Part shown: in pieces, positions 1 through 18,000 of the stretch | Position numbering within the stretch: the first letter of the stretch is position 1 | Layout: every line of letters starts with the position of its first letter | Source: Baylisascaris procyonis | Lineage: Eukaryota; Nematoda; Chromadorea; Rhabditida; Ascarididae | Assembly (NCBI GenBank): GCA_037389465.1 | Contig: JAZARR010000250.1 | Location: forward strand, 1,054,001 to 1,118,000 | Direction of reading: 5' to 3' | Length of the DNA: 64,000 nucleotides | The notes under the pieces: generated by a model | The model's input: the letters and a program-made list of their open reading frames with translations, nothing else | The model's database searches: none | Told to the model about the DNA's origin: nothing | Position numbers and translations under genes: made by a program

Positions 1-3000
1 GCCACTGTTGTCGATGCTTTTGATTCGTTACTGCTAACTTTCTATAATATATTCGCAATAAGAAATGATGCCATAACACATCAAATGTTTACTGCACTGC
101 TTATAACAACGGTTCATTGCAATATGCGAAAAAAGGCCAGCTGCTGGCTGTATCCGAGAATACTGTGGCTCAATTTCCTTCCCCCTTTTTCCATCTCCGT
201 CCCCTCCCAAGCCTACGGGGAAGTTTGTAGTTCAACTATGAAGTTATCCTGTAAGTGAGCTTATATATTACTAAAACTTCATTCCCTAGGGAGTTTTATT
301 TCCGATTCATTAAATACTTACCACTGAAGAAGCACTATTAGTGATATCGATATTATCAACGCGATCCTTATTAACTCTTAAATTCACTTCCACTTCTACA
401 TCACTAGGTTTCTTATCGCGAAGATAAATGCGAACAATTGCTGCACAAAGACGACCAATTGCATCTGCATTGTCTTCCACTTCTAAATGTTAAAATTTTA
501 AATATTTTTGTTAAAGAAAACATCAATCCAAGCATCGTAGATTATTGACGATAATAATTGCGTGCATAATCTATGAATCAACGCGCTTAATCTGTGGATC
601 AACACTTCAGTGAATTCAATCGATTATGGACTATCATTTTAACAGGTGAATATGGTTGACGTATCCGGTTCAATGACACCTCATTGGTTCCTAATATAGT
701 GAAAGTTTTATCCGTTATCGATGTGGAGCTATTTTATATATACTTTTATTTTTGCAGTGGAAAATTTCGGACCATAGCGATGTGGAGATTTTTTCTATTC
801 AATCGCCGGACGATTGCACAAAGAAAGAATTTGGAAAAAAATTTGAGTTCAATGTTGATGCATTGTATGGGTATCTGCTAATAAAAAACCAATAAACAAT
901 CGATGCAAAACTTTTGCAAAAGTTTTGATACAAGCGAATTCTCATTTGCAATACAATTGCAATTGCAAGTAGGCACTCTTTTTTTTCCTTTAGGAAATAT
1001 CACCGCACTCATTGATAGTTTCTTTAAGCGGCTACTCTACAAATGTAATAAGCTTCGGATCTACATTTCCAATTTGCAATAATTTTATGGCATGCCGTTT
1101 TCTGGTTTCCGGTTTCGATTGGTTTTTCTTTCTTTTTTGGCAGTTTGTTCCTTTTCTGCTTAGCTTCGAAATTGCATCTTATTCTGATCTCATTTAATTC
1201 ATTTTGATCACTAGGAAAGAGCATTATAAAATATTTCCTGTATTTTTGCAAAAAGATACAAATGTTAGAAATTTTAATATTTGGAAGCATCTATTATTGA
1301 TAAAGGACTCATAAATAAGCGCTAAGATTCTGCACCGTGTTGAAGGGAATTTAAAACATTCATGCCATTTGAAAAACCAACTCTCTGCACATTCAGAAAT
1401 GCTTTTCTAACACTTCAAGTGAAAATGAAACGAAATATTATCATGAAGACGATTATTTTTCCCCTGCTCAAATATTTCTCTTTTCAGTTTTTTAAAGAAT
1501 TTATCTATAAAGCACATACTGAAATCGTAATTTTTTTTTTGAAATTTTTACATTTTTTCACCTGTCTCTTCAGGTCGCATTTCAGCTTTGATAATTTTTG
1601 TACGTTCAATTGTTTTCCCGCGAGGTGCCGCAAAAACAGTGACTTTATGCTGAAAATTGCATTTTATTTATTGATGCAAAAAAAATTCTTTTTAGCCTGA
1701 GGCAAATCCAACAGAAAACAGGCACCTATCTGCTATAACTCTGAAAGCTGTCAAAGAAATTGAGATTTCCTCTTTATTATCTACTATCACATTTCAAATT
1801 CCTGAGAAATTTTAAATCATCTACAGAGACCTTATTTTAGTAGGCAAAAATAATTCAAAATACTTTTGAACAACAATATTTGCCCTGTTTCTTATGAAGA
1901 AAAAGAGTTCTTTATTTTTAAATTTTTTTGGGAGAGGAAGATAATTTATAAATTAAATATAATCATTTATAAGCTAAATGCAATCAACGTTTTTTTTTTG
2001 GGGGGGGGGGGATTTGAAGTAACCATTAACTGGTTTTTTCTTGAGATTGATCAACTCGGAGCCATATGCCGGATCGGCGACATCCCATTCTTTATCGGAG
2101 CATGATGCTAACGATTCGCCATCTTCTGTTGATCTTGTCTTGCTTTTCTTGAATAAAATATTGCAAAACTATTGCAAATTTATTATTCTTTATTCAAATT
2201 AAACCTACGATTTCCGCTCTTCACCTTCCATCAAAAGATATCTGCAGATAAAGAGTATATTAGGCACATAACAAGATTTATTTAACTTAATTCACAAAGA
2301 TATTAGCAAATATCAGTTTAAATTCGGAGTTTATGCAAATTTTCTGCTCAAATAAATCAATCCTAATTAATCGACTAGCTAAGTATTAAAGGTGGATATT
2401 TGAATAATAATTAATTAAACAAATTATAGGCTCATTAGTCTTAAAACATTCACACACACACACATACTGGCAATGGTGAATATATTGATGTTGCTTACGC
2501 AAGAAAAGAAGGGAACATTGATTAAAATAAAAGCGCTCAATCAGCTTCCTATGAGGTGCTCTTTGCATTCCTATATTAAATTTTATGTTGCCCAGAAAGC
2601 TTCCCAATATGAAAGGGGAATAGCGATGTATTCAGCGAGCGGTGGGAGGAGAGGGGGAAGGGGGAATGGTGTGGGGAAGGAGGTGATCAGAAGAGGTAGG
2701 GGATACAGTCGTGATAAGGACTCCGCACCTACTAGTGATAATAAATAGTAAGGAACTTTTAAATTTGATCAAATTTCCAAACGACATTGCACTAATTACC
2801 CCTACCGAATTGAGCGGATTATTTTAAATTTAAATGAAAAGGTATCAGTTTTCAAGGCGGCGCATTCTTCCCTAGCAATCTCAGCTAAATTCAGCAAATA
2901 GCCGTAATATGAGATGATATCTTATGCGGCCGTACGGATTCAACTAAAATACTTCCGGGCACCACCTCTAATACTAATTTCTTTATATGATTGCGCTATT

Positions 3001-3777
3001 TATTACTGGAATAAATCATTATCTATGTATGCGAATATTGCCTCAGACATGCAAACAACATTACATATTTGCTTTGAAAGCGTTTTTCATACTAAATGCA
3101 TTAAATTAATGCGCAAACCCGAAATATAATTGCCATATATTTTGTCTGCCTCTTGTATGATAGCATTAAGAGTTATTCTGTTGATAACTCAAAACTTCTA
3201 ATAGCAAAGTGATCGAACAATTAAGCTTCTTTGGCCAATTATATTTCCACTTGCGGGAATTAATACTTAAATAATGGAGACTTAATTAAGACTTAATTAG
3301 TATTTAACTAAGAAGTACTGCTCTATCTTCAACAACATACCAAGTTAATTAGGCAACATTCTTTTAGGTACATGAGCGCGTAATAATACTCTTTAGAGTT
3401 TTTTCCTTCTTCATCATTTATAAATAACTCTTTCAAAATATCTCGAATAAAAAAAGCTTATACGACTTTTTTACGAGTAATTTTTTTCGCTCTGCAATTG
3501 CGTTCATAATTTCTACCATTCTTTTCTATCGATGATCCCCTCGGTTCTCAGTATCATAAATATCATAACGATAAAATCTATATGCATATTAATAAAACTG
3601 ATTAATTATAAATTTTCAGTTAAAAAAAAGAATTCGTTTAACTAAAAATTTAAGTAAAATCAATGTCAACTGAGGGATCTCTTAGTCGTCATCAAACAAT
3701 TTATTAATTACCTTTCTACTTTTTCTCTTTTTCTTCGTTGCTTTCGTCGGATTCGTAGCAAATTTCTTCTCAGACAT
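1..3777 (-). CDS. Unrecognised protein, lysine-rich N terminus (5' part, runs off left edge)
   Basis: Not recognised. Four exons read on the minus strand: 3777-3712, 2147-2024, 482-322 and 41-1 (incomplete at the window edge). They join in frame with phases 0, 1 and 0 (66 + 124 + 161 nt = 117 codons before exon 4). The donors are GTAATT, GTTACT and a consensus GTAAGT after 322. The first ATG (3777) lies just behind an AAAG that could be a trans-splice acceptor. Residues 1-25 are mostly Lys, Arg, Thr and Ser; then comes an acidic stretch (DKEWDVADPAYGSELINL), then a part with the look of a folded domain (DAIGRLCAAIVRIYL) followed by KKPSDVEVEVNLRVNKD. No signal peptide or membrane segment is seen. 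Exon 3 is the best supported by its splice sites; the exon 2 donor is the weakest link, and exons could be missing in the long introns. Confidence 0.5.
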
Positions 3778-7771
<3,994 letters not shown>

Positions 7772-10700
7772 AATATTGGTTGTATATACATATATACTGA
7801 GGCATTTCTAAGACGTACTGAATGAAGACAAATGTAATAAGAGACTTCAAATTGGACAGCAATGTGACGTTTGTCAATATTTGCCGAGACAGAGAGTGGC
7901 AATCATCTTCGTTGAAATCGAATGCTCGGCAAATTGAGTTCCCACATAGTCATCATTAAATTCCATTTTTCGATAGATGAGAGAAAAAAAAAGTCGCCAA
8001 TTTTTCGCCAACTAAAAATTATCGATGTAGTTTTTTTTTTAATGGAAAAAGAGGATTGCATTAATTTAAAATGATATTTAAAGGAAAGATAATTTAGAAG
8101 TTGCAAAGAAATTTATTTTCAAAGCCAATTTTGGGGAAAGGTGCGGTTCATCACACCGAAAGTTTCAGTCCAATGTGTTTATCTTTTCTATCGCCTTAGT
8201 TTCCCTTACTTTTATCAGCAGCTATCATCCTCATCCCTTTCTCCCTCTCTCTATAGGGTTATCAATTTTTTGATGAATTTGCTATTCTTCAACGAAATTA
8301 AGTTTCTTTTATCATATAAGAATGCACCACTTACCAATCGAAAATAAGATTTATAATTTTGCTGGCGAAAACAATCTCAATGTTGTTTCGGTTTTTGAAA
8401 TGCTAAGTTTTAAACATTCCAGGTGAATAAAGTGTTGAGAATGCGGAAAATCGAATGAGTATTAAGAATATATCAAGTGTTAATGAATAAGTGTAATATT
8501 CATCAAATGTATTAAGAAAAAATATTTCTTAATTGGAAAAGAGCACTTTCTAAATCACGATAAATATAAAACTTCAAATATTCTATTAATTAGATCTTAA
8601 GAAATTTTAGGGAAATATTTGAAAACTAGAAATTACCCGAAAAAGATTTTTCCCTGTGACATTACCCGTTGAGAATTTTTCCTTTATTATGTGAAATATT
8701 TGCTCTTTTAGTTTTCAATAAAGCGGCAACTTTACCAACCATTAACGCTTTTCATATTCTTCGTTTATGCTTTTCATGTGCATTCATCTAAATCATTTAG
8801 CTAAATAGAATTGTCGAATGAGAATAACTTCATTTTGGGGCAGCATTTCCTATGATTTATTAATTTTATCGTAATGAATTATATGACTTAGACAAATTAA
8901 AAAAAAATATTTGGAATATTACAAAATTCTATGAAAAATAATATCTTTCATCATATCAGAAATGCCAATTTTTATAAATGCTTGTGAAGAAGTCCTTTAT
9001 AATGTGAAATGTTTTTTTTTTGTCGGTCTTATAGCTGTCATTAATAAATGGCAACAGATTGATTAAAATATATCTTTCTTTGAAACGTATGACATTTATA
9101 TTTGAATAAAAAATTCATTTCCTTGAGATGTTATGTTTTTATGAAGTTCTTTTGTTTCTTGAATGATTTTAAAATTGTTTTAAATGATATGGTAACCTTT
9201 AAATGATACTTGAAAAAAACGCGTCTTTTAGACTTGTAAAATAAAGATCAGAAGCAATTACGAGATAATTAACTACAAAGCATTTTTGGAAACATATCGC
9301 AACTAGAAAAGTTGTCTGCACGAAAAATGGTGCTTTTTTTCGAATATTGTAGCTGAAAATATATGTATGAAAATTTGCATATATAAGAGTCTCTTTAGAA
9401 GAAGATGAAATAATACTCGCTGCAAATATGCAAATAAAAAACGTTTGCTACTCTCTGAGTTAATTAGTGCAACCTAAACGTTTCGAAACATGTTTCATTG
9501 CTTCTTTCGCTGTAGATAATGATCAATCATAGGTTTTGCTGGCAACTGATTAAAAATTTTATTGCCACTCGATAACTCTGCGTTGAAATTTTTTTTTTTT
9601 TTTTGTAATCGAATTTTCACCAGGGTATTCGTTTTTGTTCAGGAAATTTGGAAGTCCGTAACCAAAACGGAGAAAATTTTTCAAAAAAAAGTTTTTTTTT
9701 TTCATGAGATAGACTTTAGACGCTAGCTATAGCCGCACTTGGCAAATCGTCGTTAATGATCAACCTGTGGTGAACTTTATTTGGCAATAGCTGAAGGGTA
9801 CATAACTCAAGTAGTGACAAGTTATGCACCAACTTTCAAGCCGAAAGCAAAACCACAAAGAGGGAGGACGGAGGAATCACCTGTGATACCGTTAAACCTA
9901 GAATGCTATTCGCAATAAAATTCTTATACGAAATTTCCAATGCCAATAGCCGCAGCAATCAATGATTGCATGAATTTGTGCTAAATTTAATTTCCTAAAC
10001 TTCAAAACTATTGCGCCTCACTGTTATATTTCCTTCGGCCATTCAATATGCAAATGATGTCTAATTTTTTGAATGTTCATTTCATTTTTGGGCAATAATC
10101 ATTCGCCTCAATAAAAGGTCGCTATTTCATCGCATTCGATTCTGTATTCTTCAGCAACCGCTCATTATATGATGGGTTAGTCATGAAATGTGGCAAACCT
10201 TGCAATTTGATGTCAATTCACTATGCAATCACCTGTTTGGAGTTAATTTCCTAAGCAGAGTCGATAAATTTATGCATCTGTAACCATCGATCCGCATGCA
10301 CTCCATCATTACATATTTTCCTCATCCCAACATTTTCCTCATGTTTTTCTATTACTCCACCCCTTTTCCCTTCCGCCCTCCTCCGTCTGTGTGTCTGTGT
10401 CGCGAAGCACATTAAGTCTGTCTGTGTGTCGTAAGGCATTTCAAATACAAAGAAACTTGGTGTGTTATACTACGCTTCACCACGAACGCTCAATTAGCCA
10501 AAACAAAGAAATTGTGACACTAGAATTTTTTTAGATTTTAGCTGCAAAATATTTTCTGAGAAATTTTTTACAATCTTTGCGAGAATAACCAATAAGATCA
10601 TTTAATCAATAAGATCATTTTTTGGCTGCAAAATTTTTTAATCATATCGCATAAATAATGCTGTCAAAATTAGTTAATATTATCTGTTGATCTTTCACTC

Positions 10701-11109
10701 GTTCAAGGAGAAAAAACCACTCCATTCGCACAGACGCACACGGACATGCAACAAGGACCGTCGCACACAAAAACCATAATGGATGTGAAGGTGTGTTAAG
10801 GCTGTCACTAGGGAACTTTGAAATAAAACACTTCACTTATTTTAAATCAATGCTGTGTAGAATTTAAACCGCCAGCAATGGATTCGTTGAAAGTGGTGTC
10901 ATATTTGAAATGAGCGAATAGAAAATAAAGCTAATCATATAGCAGCGATCCTATATAAACAGAAGCAACGAAATTGCTTCACTGTGTACACCAATGAGCT
11001 TTCATCGATATAAATACAACTTTGGATGAGCATTGTTTTATCGGCTCTATTGTTATGATGGTCATATCGAGAGGAATCGACATGCTTCAGGTTATTAAAG
11101 AGAATAATT

Positions 11110-11113
<4 letters not shown>

Positions 11114-11157
<44 letters not shown>
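11114..11157. repeat. (TA)n microsatellite
   Basis: A pure TA dinucleotide tract of about 44 bp in non-coding DNA. Confidence 0.95.
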
Positions 11158-11161
<4 letters not shown>

Positions 11162-14100
11162 GAAGGGAATTTCGTTAGCAGTGTGAATACGATAGAAGTC
11201 ACTAGAACATGATGTAATGAATATTTACCTTTCTCAAAGCTTTCATTTAAGGTTTAGTTACAACAATATGGGATATTAATGTCGCATTTCGGAACGTTTA
11301 TGTGCGTAGTGATTGCTGAATATTGTTTCAGAAAATAAGGACCTTGTTTGCTGAATTTCTGGGACAATATGTGAAGAGAACGGGAGTAATAAGATGACGT
11401 TTTTTTTTCGAGAAACGAAAATTCGAGAAAAGTTTTTTATTGATCTACCGAGCAAAAAAAGGGGGTTTGAGTGATTTATATTGTGCAACTATTGGTTTGT
11501 TGATACGATTAAAGAGGAAAAAGTCAGGTTGTTTTCTACGGTTTTTTTATTAATTTATTAAAAGAGCCGAAACGACCGATTATTTCTTACTTCATATTTT
11601 ATTTAATCCTTAATGAAATTTACTCATTTTGCTCTGTAATTCTTGTGCATTATATTGATCACATTTGCTAACGCTCTATTCGTGAAGTGAACTATGATTT
11701 TTGAGCTATAAGAGATGTGGCTTTTTATCGATATGAAGGCACATGTTTAAAAAAAAAATGCGATGTGTAAATACGTCGTCGCACTATAGTCGCTTAAAAG
11801 AAGAAATCTTCTTTTTGCACTCAATTAGATCATCATTGGAACAAATTGGAAAGAACTTTTTAAATTTCATAAAGGAGGTTTCGAAGCCATCTATTCAATA
11901 TCTGCGCTAGAGAATGAAATTGCTCGTTTGCCCATGAGGCAATTCTTATGTTCGGCGAAAGGTGTCTACCGATCGAACATTATGAAACAATCAAGCGTTC
12001 TAGTAATTTGAATCTCAGTCAGGGAGCTTAATTCTTTAGACTTTTATCTACAAAGGTGCCATCCTGCTGATGTTCGATCCCTTTCTTCCTCACCCTCCAT
12101 CTCAATTTGGCGAGGTAATGCAGGATCTATAACTGTGATCGCGTATGCAAAAGCAACAGCGAGAGTCCTTACATGCGTCTTCCAAATATTCGTACTTCAC
12201 GCTCAGTAGAACAATGTTTATCCCGTGAATATCAAACTTGGTAGATAGCTGAGCAATTAGAATATTCCCGATAGAAGTCAAAAAAATATAAATTTTCCAT
12301 CTTCCCTTAATGTTCGATCGCTAGAGGTCATCGGTAGAGCAATGAAACAGAGCACTCTCTATGAAAGGCTCTTCGTATCACACAACAATGTATGATCCAT
12401 ATATACTGAGGCTATTCCTCGCTTCAGGATGGTGGTCTTTGAGAAAAGAATCCCCAATAGGTATGTGAAGCAAATATAGCTTAAAGTTAGAAGTCGATAA
12501 TCGAGAAATTGGTGAATTGGTGGAAATTTTGATTATTAAATTGTCGAATGCTTATTAGAAACTACAGAAAAAATCTCAAATAAATTGAATATATTAGAGA
12601 GACAGAAAAGTACCACAACATGCACAGATAGGTAATACAACACAGACAGGCCAGACGCAACTTCTTAGCGAATCTATTAGTACTGATTTGCAAATTTTTA
12701 TAAGAGAGGATTATTTTATTCTTTATTAGGTTCAGTAAATAAAACACCAGCAAAATTAAACCATACTTTCGGAAATTTACACTAAATTTTCCGATCGGTG
12801 TATGTTTGATGGAAATTATTGCTGACAAAAATGAGCAACAAAGCGAATCGTTGTATTGAGCAATGCCATTTATCGACGCACAAAAAGTACATCTAACAGA
12901 GTCGGTCGCCAAATTGTGTAGCTTTGATCATTATCTATTTTCGTCGATACGGGTCTCATTTGAATTGTCCCCCTCAGGGAACTTCTTTATCGATGATACT
13001 TATTTGTGAGCAATAAATAATTCCACACCGATCGAAAATTTATATCTGCATTATAATTGTATTAATTTTGATAATAAATATGAAATAATATGCAAATTTA
13101 AATAAAATCATGATGAAATATTTGCCGATCAAAATATAATTTAATTTCTATGAATTTCTTATGAACAGCTTATGCAGCAAAAGAAAGGAAAAATATATTT
13201 AGGCGTGATCTATTTCAAGATAGTGCAAAAAGAATTTCCAGTTTCATATCAGGATGCATTCATATTGCGCATTTAGTGAGCACGTGAAATTGAGGGTATT
13301 TCGTTTTGCGTTAGTAACTTTCGTTCGTTTTTTTTTTTGTGTGAAACGACGAGAAGCAATTCAGTTTAGTCGGCAAAAAGCCGATTATGAATTGGAAGCT
13401 TTCTGCTATCCATCTCATTGCAACTGTTTCGGTTGGCGAGCATATACACTTCTTTACATTCAATATTCGCTTAATATTTTTTTGTACACTGTGTGCCTAC
13501 CTATGTCATTATTGATTTTTATTTTAGTTGAAAATAATTTTTCCCATAATTTGGCAAATATTCTTGTTGGAAATTTCTATGCCACTGTGTTTTTTTTTTT
13601 TGCAAATATATTAGTTATTCATTCATTTAATGTTTAAAGTCTCTTTTGATATTAACGTTTGAGAAATAGAAATAATCGATCTTTCAGCTCCCTTAGCGGC
13701 TGCGAAATGTCACACGACACAACTAATGATGGCATAGCACTACCCATAAGAATTTTCACAAATGAGAAACTTTGGCTATCCAACAAATATATTTTGCATC
13801 TTCTATAGAATAGTCAAAGTTTAAAGTTAGCGTCCGTTTGTGATATTGGTGACAGATTTAAAATTCATTTCTCACATCAATTTAATTTCCAATTCATTTC
13901 ATGTTTCAATTTTTTTCAGTTAATGTAACATCCCTTCCAAAATTTTTTTTAGATTATGAGAATAATTTATTACAGTTTACTCGTTACTCTTATCGATGAA
14001 AATTTTATGCTATTCAAATGAATTAAAGCATTAATGTTTAAAGTTTGTGTTAGATTTATATTCATATTATTTGAAATAATATTTAAAAGATTTGAAATTC

Positions 14101-14403
14101 ACTGCAAAAGAAGAGAACATTGCAAATTAAATATCTAAAGAATATTATGAATGAAAAAATTTCGTTATGGAAATTTGCACAATATTTTGAATGCGTTTAA
14201 ATCAGAAATCATCAAGCAACAAAGCATGTTTGCTTTCGCTCATTATGCTAGGTGACGTTGTAATTTTCGTAAAACAGGACATCGCTATCGATGTGATCCT
14301 GTTAACGACCTTGATCAAGGTTCATATCATATATAGCAACCTTATGATCATAGAAACTTGATTGTTTAGTCAGCTCTATCGTTATATATATCGTTATATA
14401 CAT

Positions 14404-14464
<61 letters not shown>

Positions 14465-14465
14465 T
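14404..14465. repeat. (TA)n microsatellite with one interruption
   Basis: A TA dinucleotide tract of about 60 bp broken by one TG step near 14446. Related TATATCG/TTATATA sequence just upstream suggests decayed units of the same tract. Confidence 0.93.
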
Positions 14466-14840
14466 GCCGCTTAGAATTGAATTAACTTTCTTTTGAGAAA
14501 ATTGTAACTGCCTTCTTTCATATGAATTTTTTTTCAATTTATGAAAATCTAAGTATTTATTGTTTTTCACCAAGAGTTAAAATCGTTAGTTGCATATAGA
14601 GTTTCATTTTTCTTCAAATAAAACATTGTAGATTAGTTATTAACCATTGTACCATTAGTTATTAACTTCGTTTGGATTCATTTTTAAGTAAGGAATTCAT
14701 GTGCTATTCCATATGATTTCGAATGAGCCTCTTTCCTTCTCTCCTTCCCCCCCCCCCCTTTTCCACAGTTTTCCCTCACAGTTATGCAATTGACATATGG
14801 AGGAATCAATGAGCCAATGTTTCAGTGAATGAGTAATTCA

Positions 14841-14917
14841 GAAATTAATTTCAGGCGGGGTGTTGAAATGATTTTTTGAGTGTATCAGTGAAGTGGTTTC
14901 ATCTCGTTCCTCTTAGG
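14841..14917 (+). promoter_or_regulatory. Candidate trans-splice acceptor region of the coiled-coil gene
   Basis: Two good 3' splice sites, AATTTCAG ending at 14853 and TTCCTCTTAG ending near 14914, lie upstream of the ATG at 15012 with no matching donor in view. In a nematode this arrangement fits addition of a spliced leader. If the first site is used, a 4-codon upstream frame (ATG at 14866) would be included; the second site avoids it. This is inference from motif and position. Confidence 0.4.
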
Positions 14918-15011
14918 CGTTCTATAAGTCTACTAAAGACACTGTTCCATACCGATTTATCAAAACAAGTCGTACTCAATTCTAACTTATACGGCCGCGC
15001 AACCTTGTTTG

Positions 15012-18000
15012 ATGGCTTTCATCATCAAACCCAAATCAAAGGTAAATCATTAATTCATTATTGCTATTCGGTGAGTATCTTATTGGACTCAACATTTTTT
15101 CTGCGCTTTTTTTCAGAGAAAATTCGGAAGAGAGTGTTAATGCTTTGAACTTTTTTCCAAATTGCTGATGTCAGCGTCTGATTTTTTCCAGCCTAAAAAA
15201 AAATCGTCAATGAAGCCAGTTTTATGAAATGATATATGGAAATCTTTTCATTGCGATAAGACGATAAATCTGATTTTGTCGTATCCAGAATCAATATAGC
15301 TGTAGTAAGCCATAGCTGGAAACGTATGCCCACAGTAGTGAAATTTTCACGAGAGTTAATGAAAACTGTTGAACGCATCCAACACCCCCCTTTTTTTGAA
15401 GTTTGCAATTTCAGGTTATCTTTTATTCATCGAATAGTTTATATTTTAAAAAATATATGAATTTCTGGTTTTCTTCAAGTGTTCGCTATATAAAACCCAA
15501 GCCAAAAAAAAATCAATCAATATAAGCGTTTAGCGTAGTAAAAACCAAATTATTATAATATTTTTTACTAATATTTAATCATTTGCAGTAATTTTAGCAT
15601 TGCGCCATACCCAGCGTAGTAGAAAGCAAAGAAATATGCCTGAGTAATATTTTTTATTGTTAGGCGTAAAGCTGCTAATTAATGCTAGAGACACATCTGT
15701 TAGATCGACGAGGATTGTAGCGGAATGTTCTCGTTTGAAGAGTGCTCTTTATTTGTTCAGCTATAAAATTGAATTAAAAGCGACGCTAGAAATGCTTCTT
15801 TTTTTTTTTGTAATTGCGTTGTTTATTTGCTTCTCTTAGCCACCTATTGAATAAGCATTTTCTCATGCCAATTTGCATTTAAAATTACCAATGATGGCAA
15901 AGCTTTGAAGTGCTTTACCAATTAGCGCATCAAATTATAAATAAATATTGAAAAATCTTAATTATCAACGTCATTGATGGGAATGCCACCTTTTCGGATC
16001 ATCCATTCAAAGAACTTTATGAAACTTTATTATAAAATTCGTTTTGAAACAAAATGTCCTCGGGATAATTAAAAATTTAAATACCATTGCGATATTATGT
16101 TGAGCTCAACATTGCTGAAAAATTGAAATCCTTTTGTTTCGCTATAGCGAAAAAATTTTAGCGCTACTGTATTCATACATAAAAGCCCATAGAAATGGGC
16201 ACAAAAAACTTGCTTGTCGATTTGCGTATATGCGCACAATTTATTAGTAATCCTTAAAGCGTATAATAATATTGACATGGCTAAAGAATTTATCTCAATA
16301 TCGAAATATTCGTAAATTTATCTCTCGTCAAAAATTTATCTGTAACGTTTATCTTTAGAAATTTTCAAATCTTTGTCAATATTACTATCGAAATTTATAA
16401 CTTTTAAATTTTAATAATTAGTTAGTAAAGAATTCAAGATTCCATTTTCAAATTTATTGGCGAATATATAAACAAAAGCTGTGATTTGCAGAATAACGAC
16501 ATTAGGAAGGAGTTGAATTCAATAAAGAAGATATGCGCCAATCATGAAGCACTTTGTCGAAGTTTCATGAAATGGAAGGCGGATATCGATGAGGTGAGAC
16601 GTTTATCGTTCATTTTTTATTGCCATCGATATATGAATTTTATCATTTTCGATATGAATAACATAGTGTTTTAAAGTTTTCAAATCTCCGAATTATTTTT
16701 CTTCGAATCAATCTTCATTGTTGCAAAAAAATGAAGCGAATTGGCATATATGTTGATTAATGGAAAGACGTTTCACGATGAAGGAAAAAAAATTTCTCGT
16801 TGAGATTTTTTAAAAATATTCTCATAATATCGTATTCAAATTTCTTTATCTTATAGAAGGATGCAATAATTCGATTATCGTTGAGATTGTTTTTGATTAA
16901 GATAAGAGGAATGTTGAAGAGCATTTCGCGTTATGAGTATAGATTCTCATTGAAACTCTATGAAATATTAGGAAAAAAGTCAAAAAATTAAGACGATAAT
17001 TTTGTAGTGAATTCGTATTTCTTTTTTTTATTAACCTTATATTTTGATAGTCATTTGTTTTGTTCTGATAATCTTTATTATTTATTTTGATAATCATTTT
17101 ATTTGTAAAGGATCGATTTCCATTATATTGATCTTCTTTTGATTGATCTTTATGATCTTTATTCTTCGCCTAATCCGTTTCTATAGTCGAAGTTTTCTGG
17201 TCGATAATCATGCTATCATGATTTGCTCGATATCAAAGGATTGATAAACGATTTGATCTGGTGATGTAATTTGCAGAATAATGCACAACTCGAGATATTG
17301 AGTGAAACAATGGAATCGTTGCGGAATCGACATAGGAAAATAAGGGATCAGTTGTCACGAAAACCAGGTAACATTAATAAACTCTCTGTCGTTAATAGCT
17401 CATTTCCACTGCATTATTCGCAATAAAGCGAGGAAAAGTCTATTCACTAGAGAATCAAATTGAACCGAGAGGAATTCTACTTCTATGTGGAAAAAAAGTT
17501 TGTTCGAAATGAATATCTAATGGAGTTACAGCAGTTATGGTTTCGCGGAAAATTGCCGATGAAAGTGAGCTTTATAGTAACGAATATTTGCTGTCATCAA
17601 TTCTAGGCATACTGCTTAATTTTTTTATAATCCTAATGCTGAATTCTTTTCTCATTGTATTGCTTGAGTATTCCAATAACGCCATATAGCAGGAATTCCA
17701 TCGAGTTGCTTTTCCTGCAGTTGAAAGAAATTATGAGAGGCATTTAATTTCAAAGAGATTTCAGGTGCTAATTACATAGTGATCACATTAAATTTTATAG
17801 GCTTTTTTATTGCATTTAGATTTTTATGTTATTTTATATGTAAATACAGTGAAACGCTTATAGAAAACAAGTGAAAGTTATTGAAAATTTTTATTGCAAG
17901 GCAATTGTCTTATCGAAATATTCTTATTCGTAGTTGTTGCTTTATTATAGTAGACGCACATACGGTCGCTGAATTGCAAAAAGAAATCGAACACGTCGAA

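Noticed and set aside
12562..12912. 116-codon minus-strand frame
   Set aside because: Leu/Ile/Tyr-rich second half, no splice context and no homology; likely chance.
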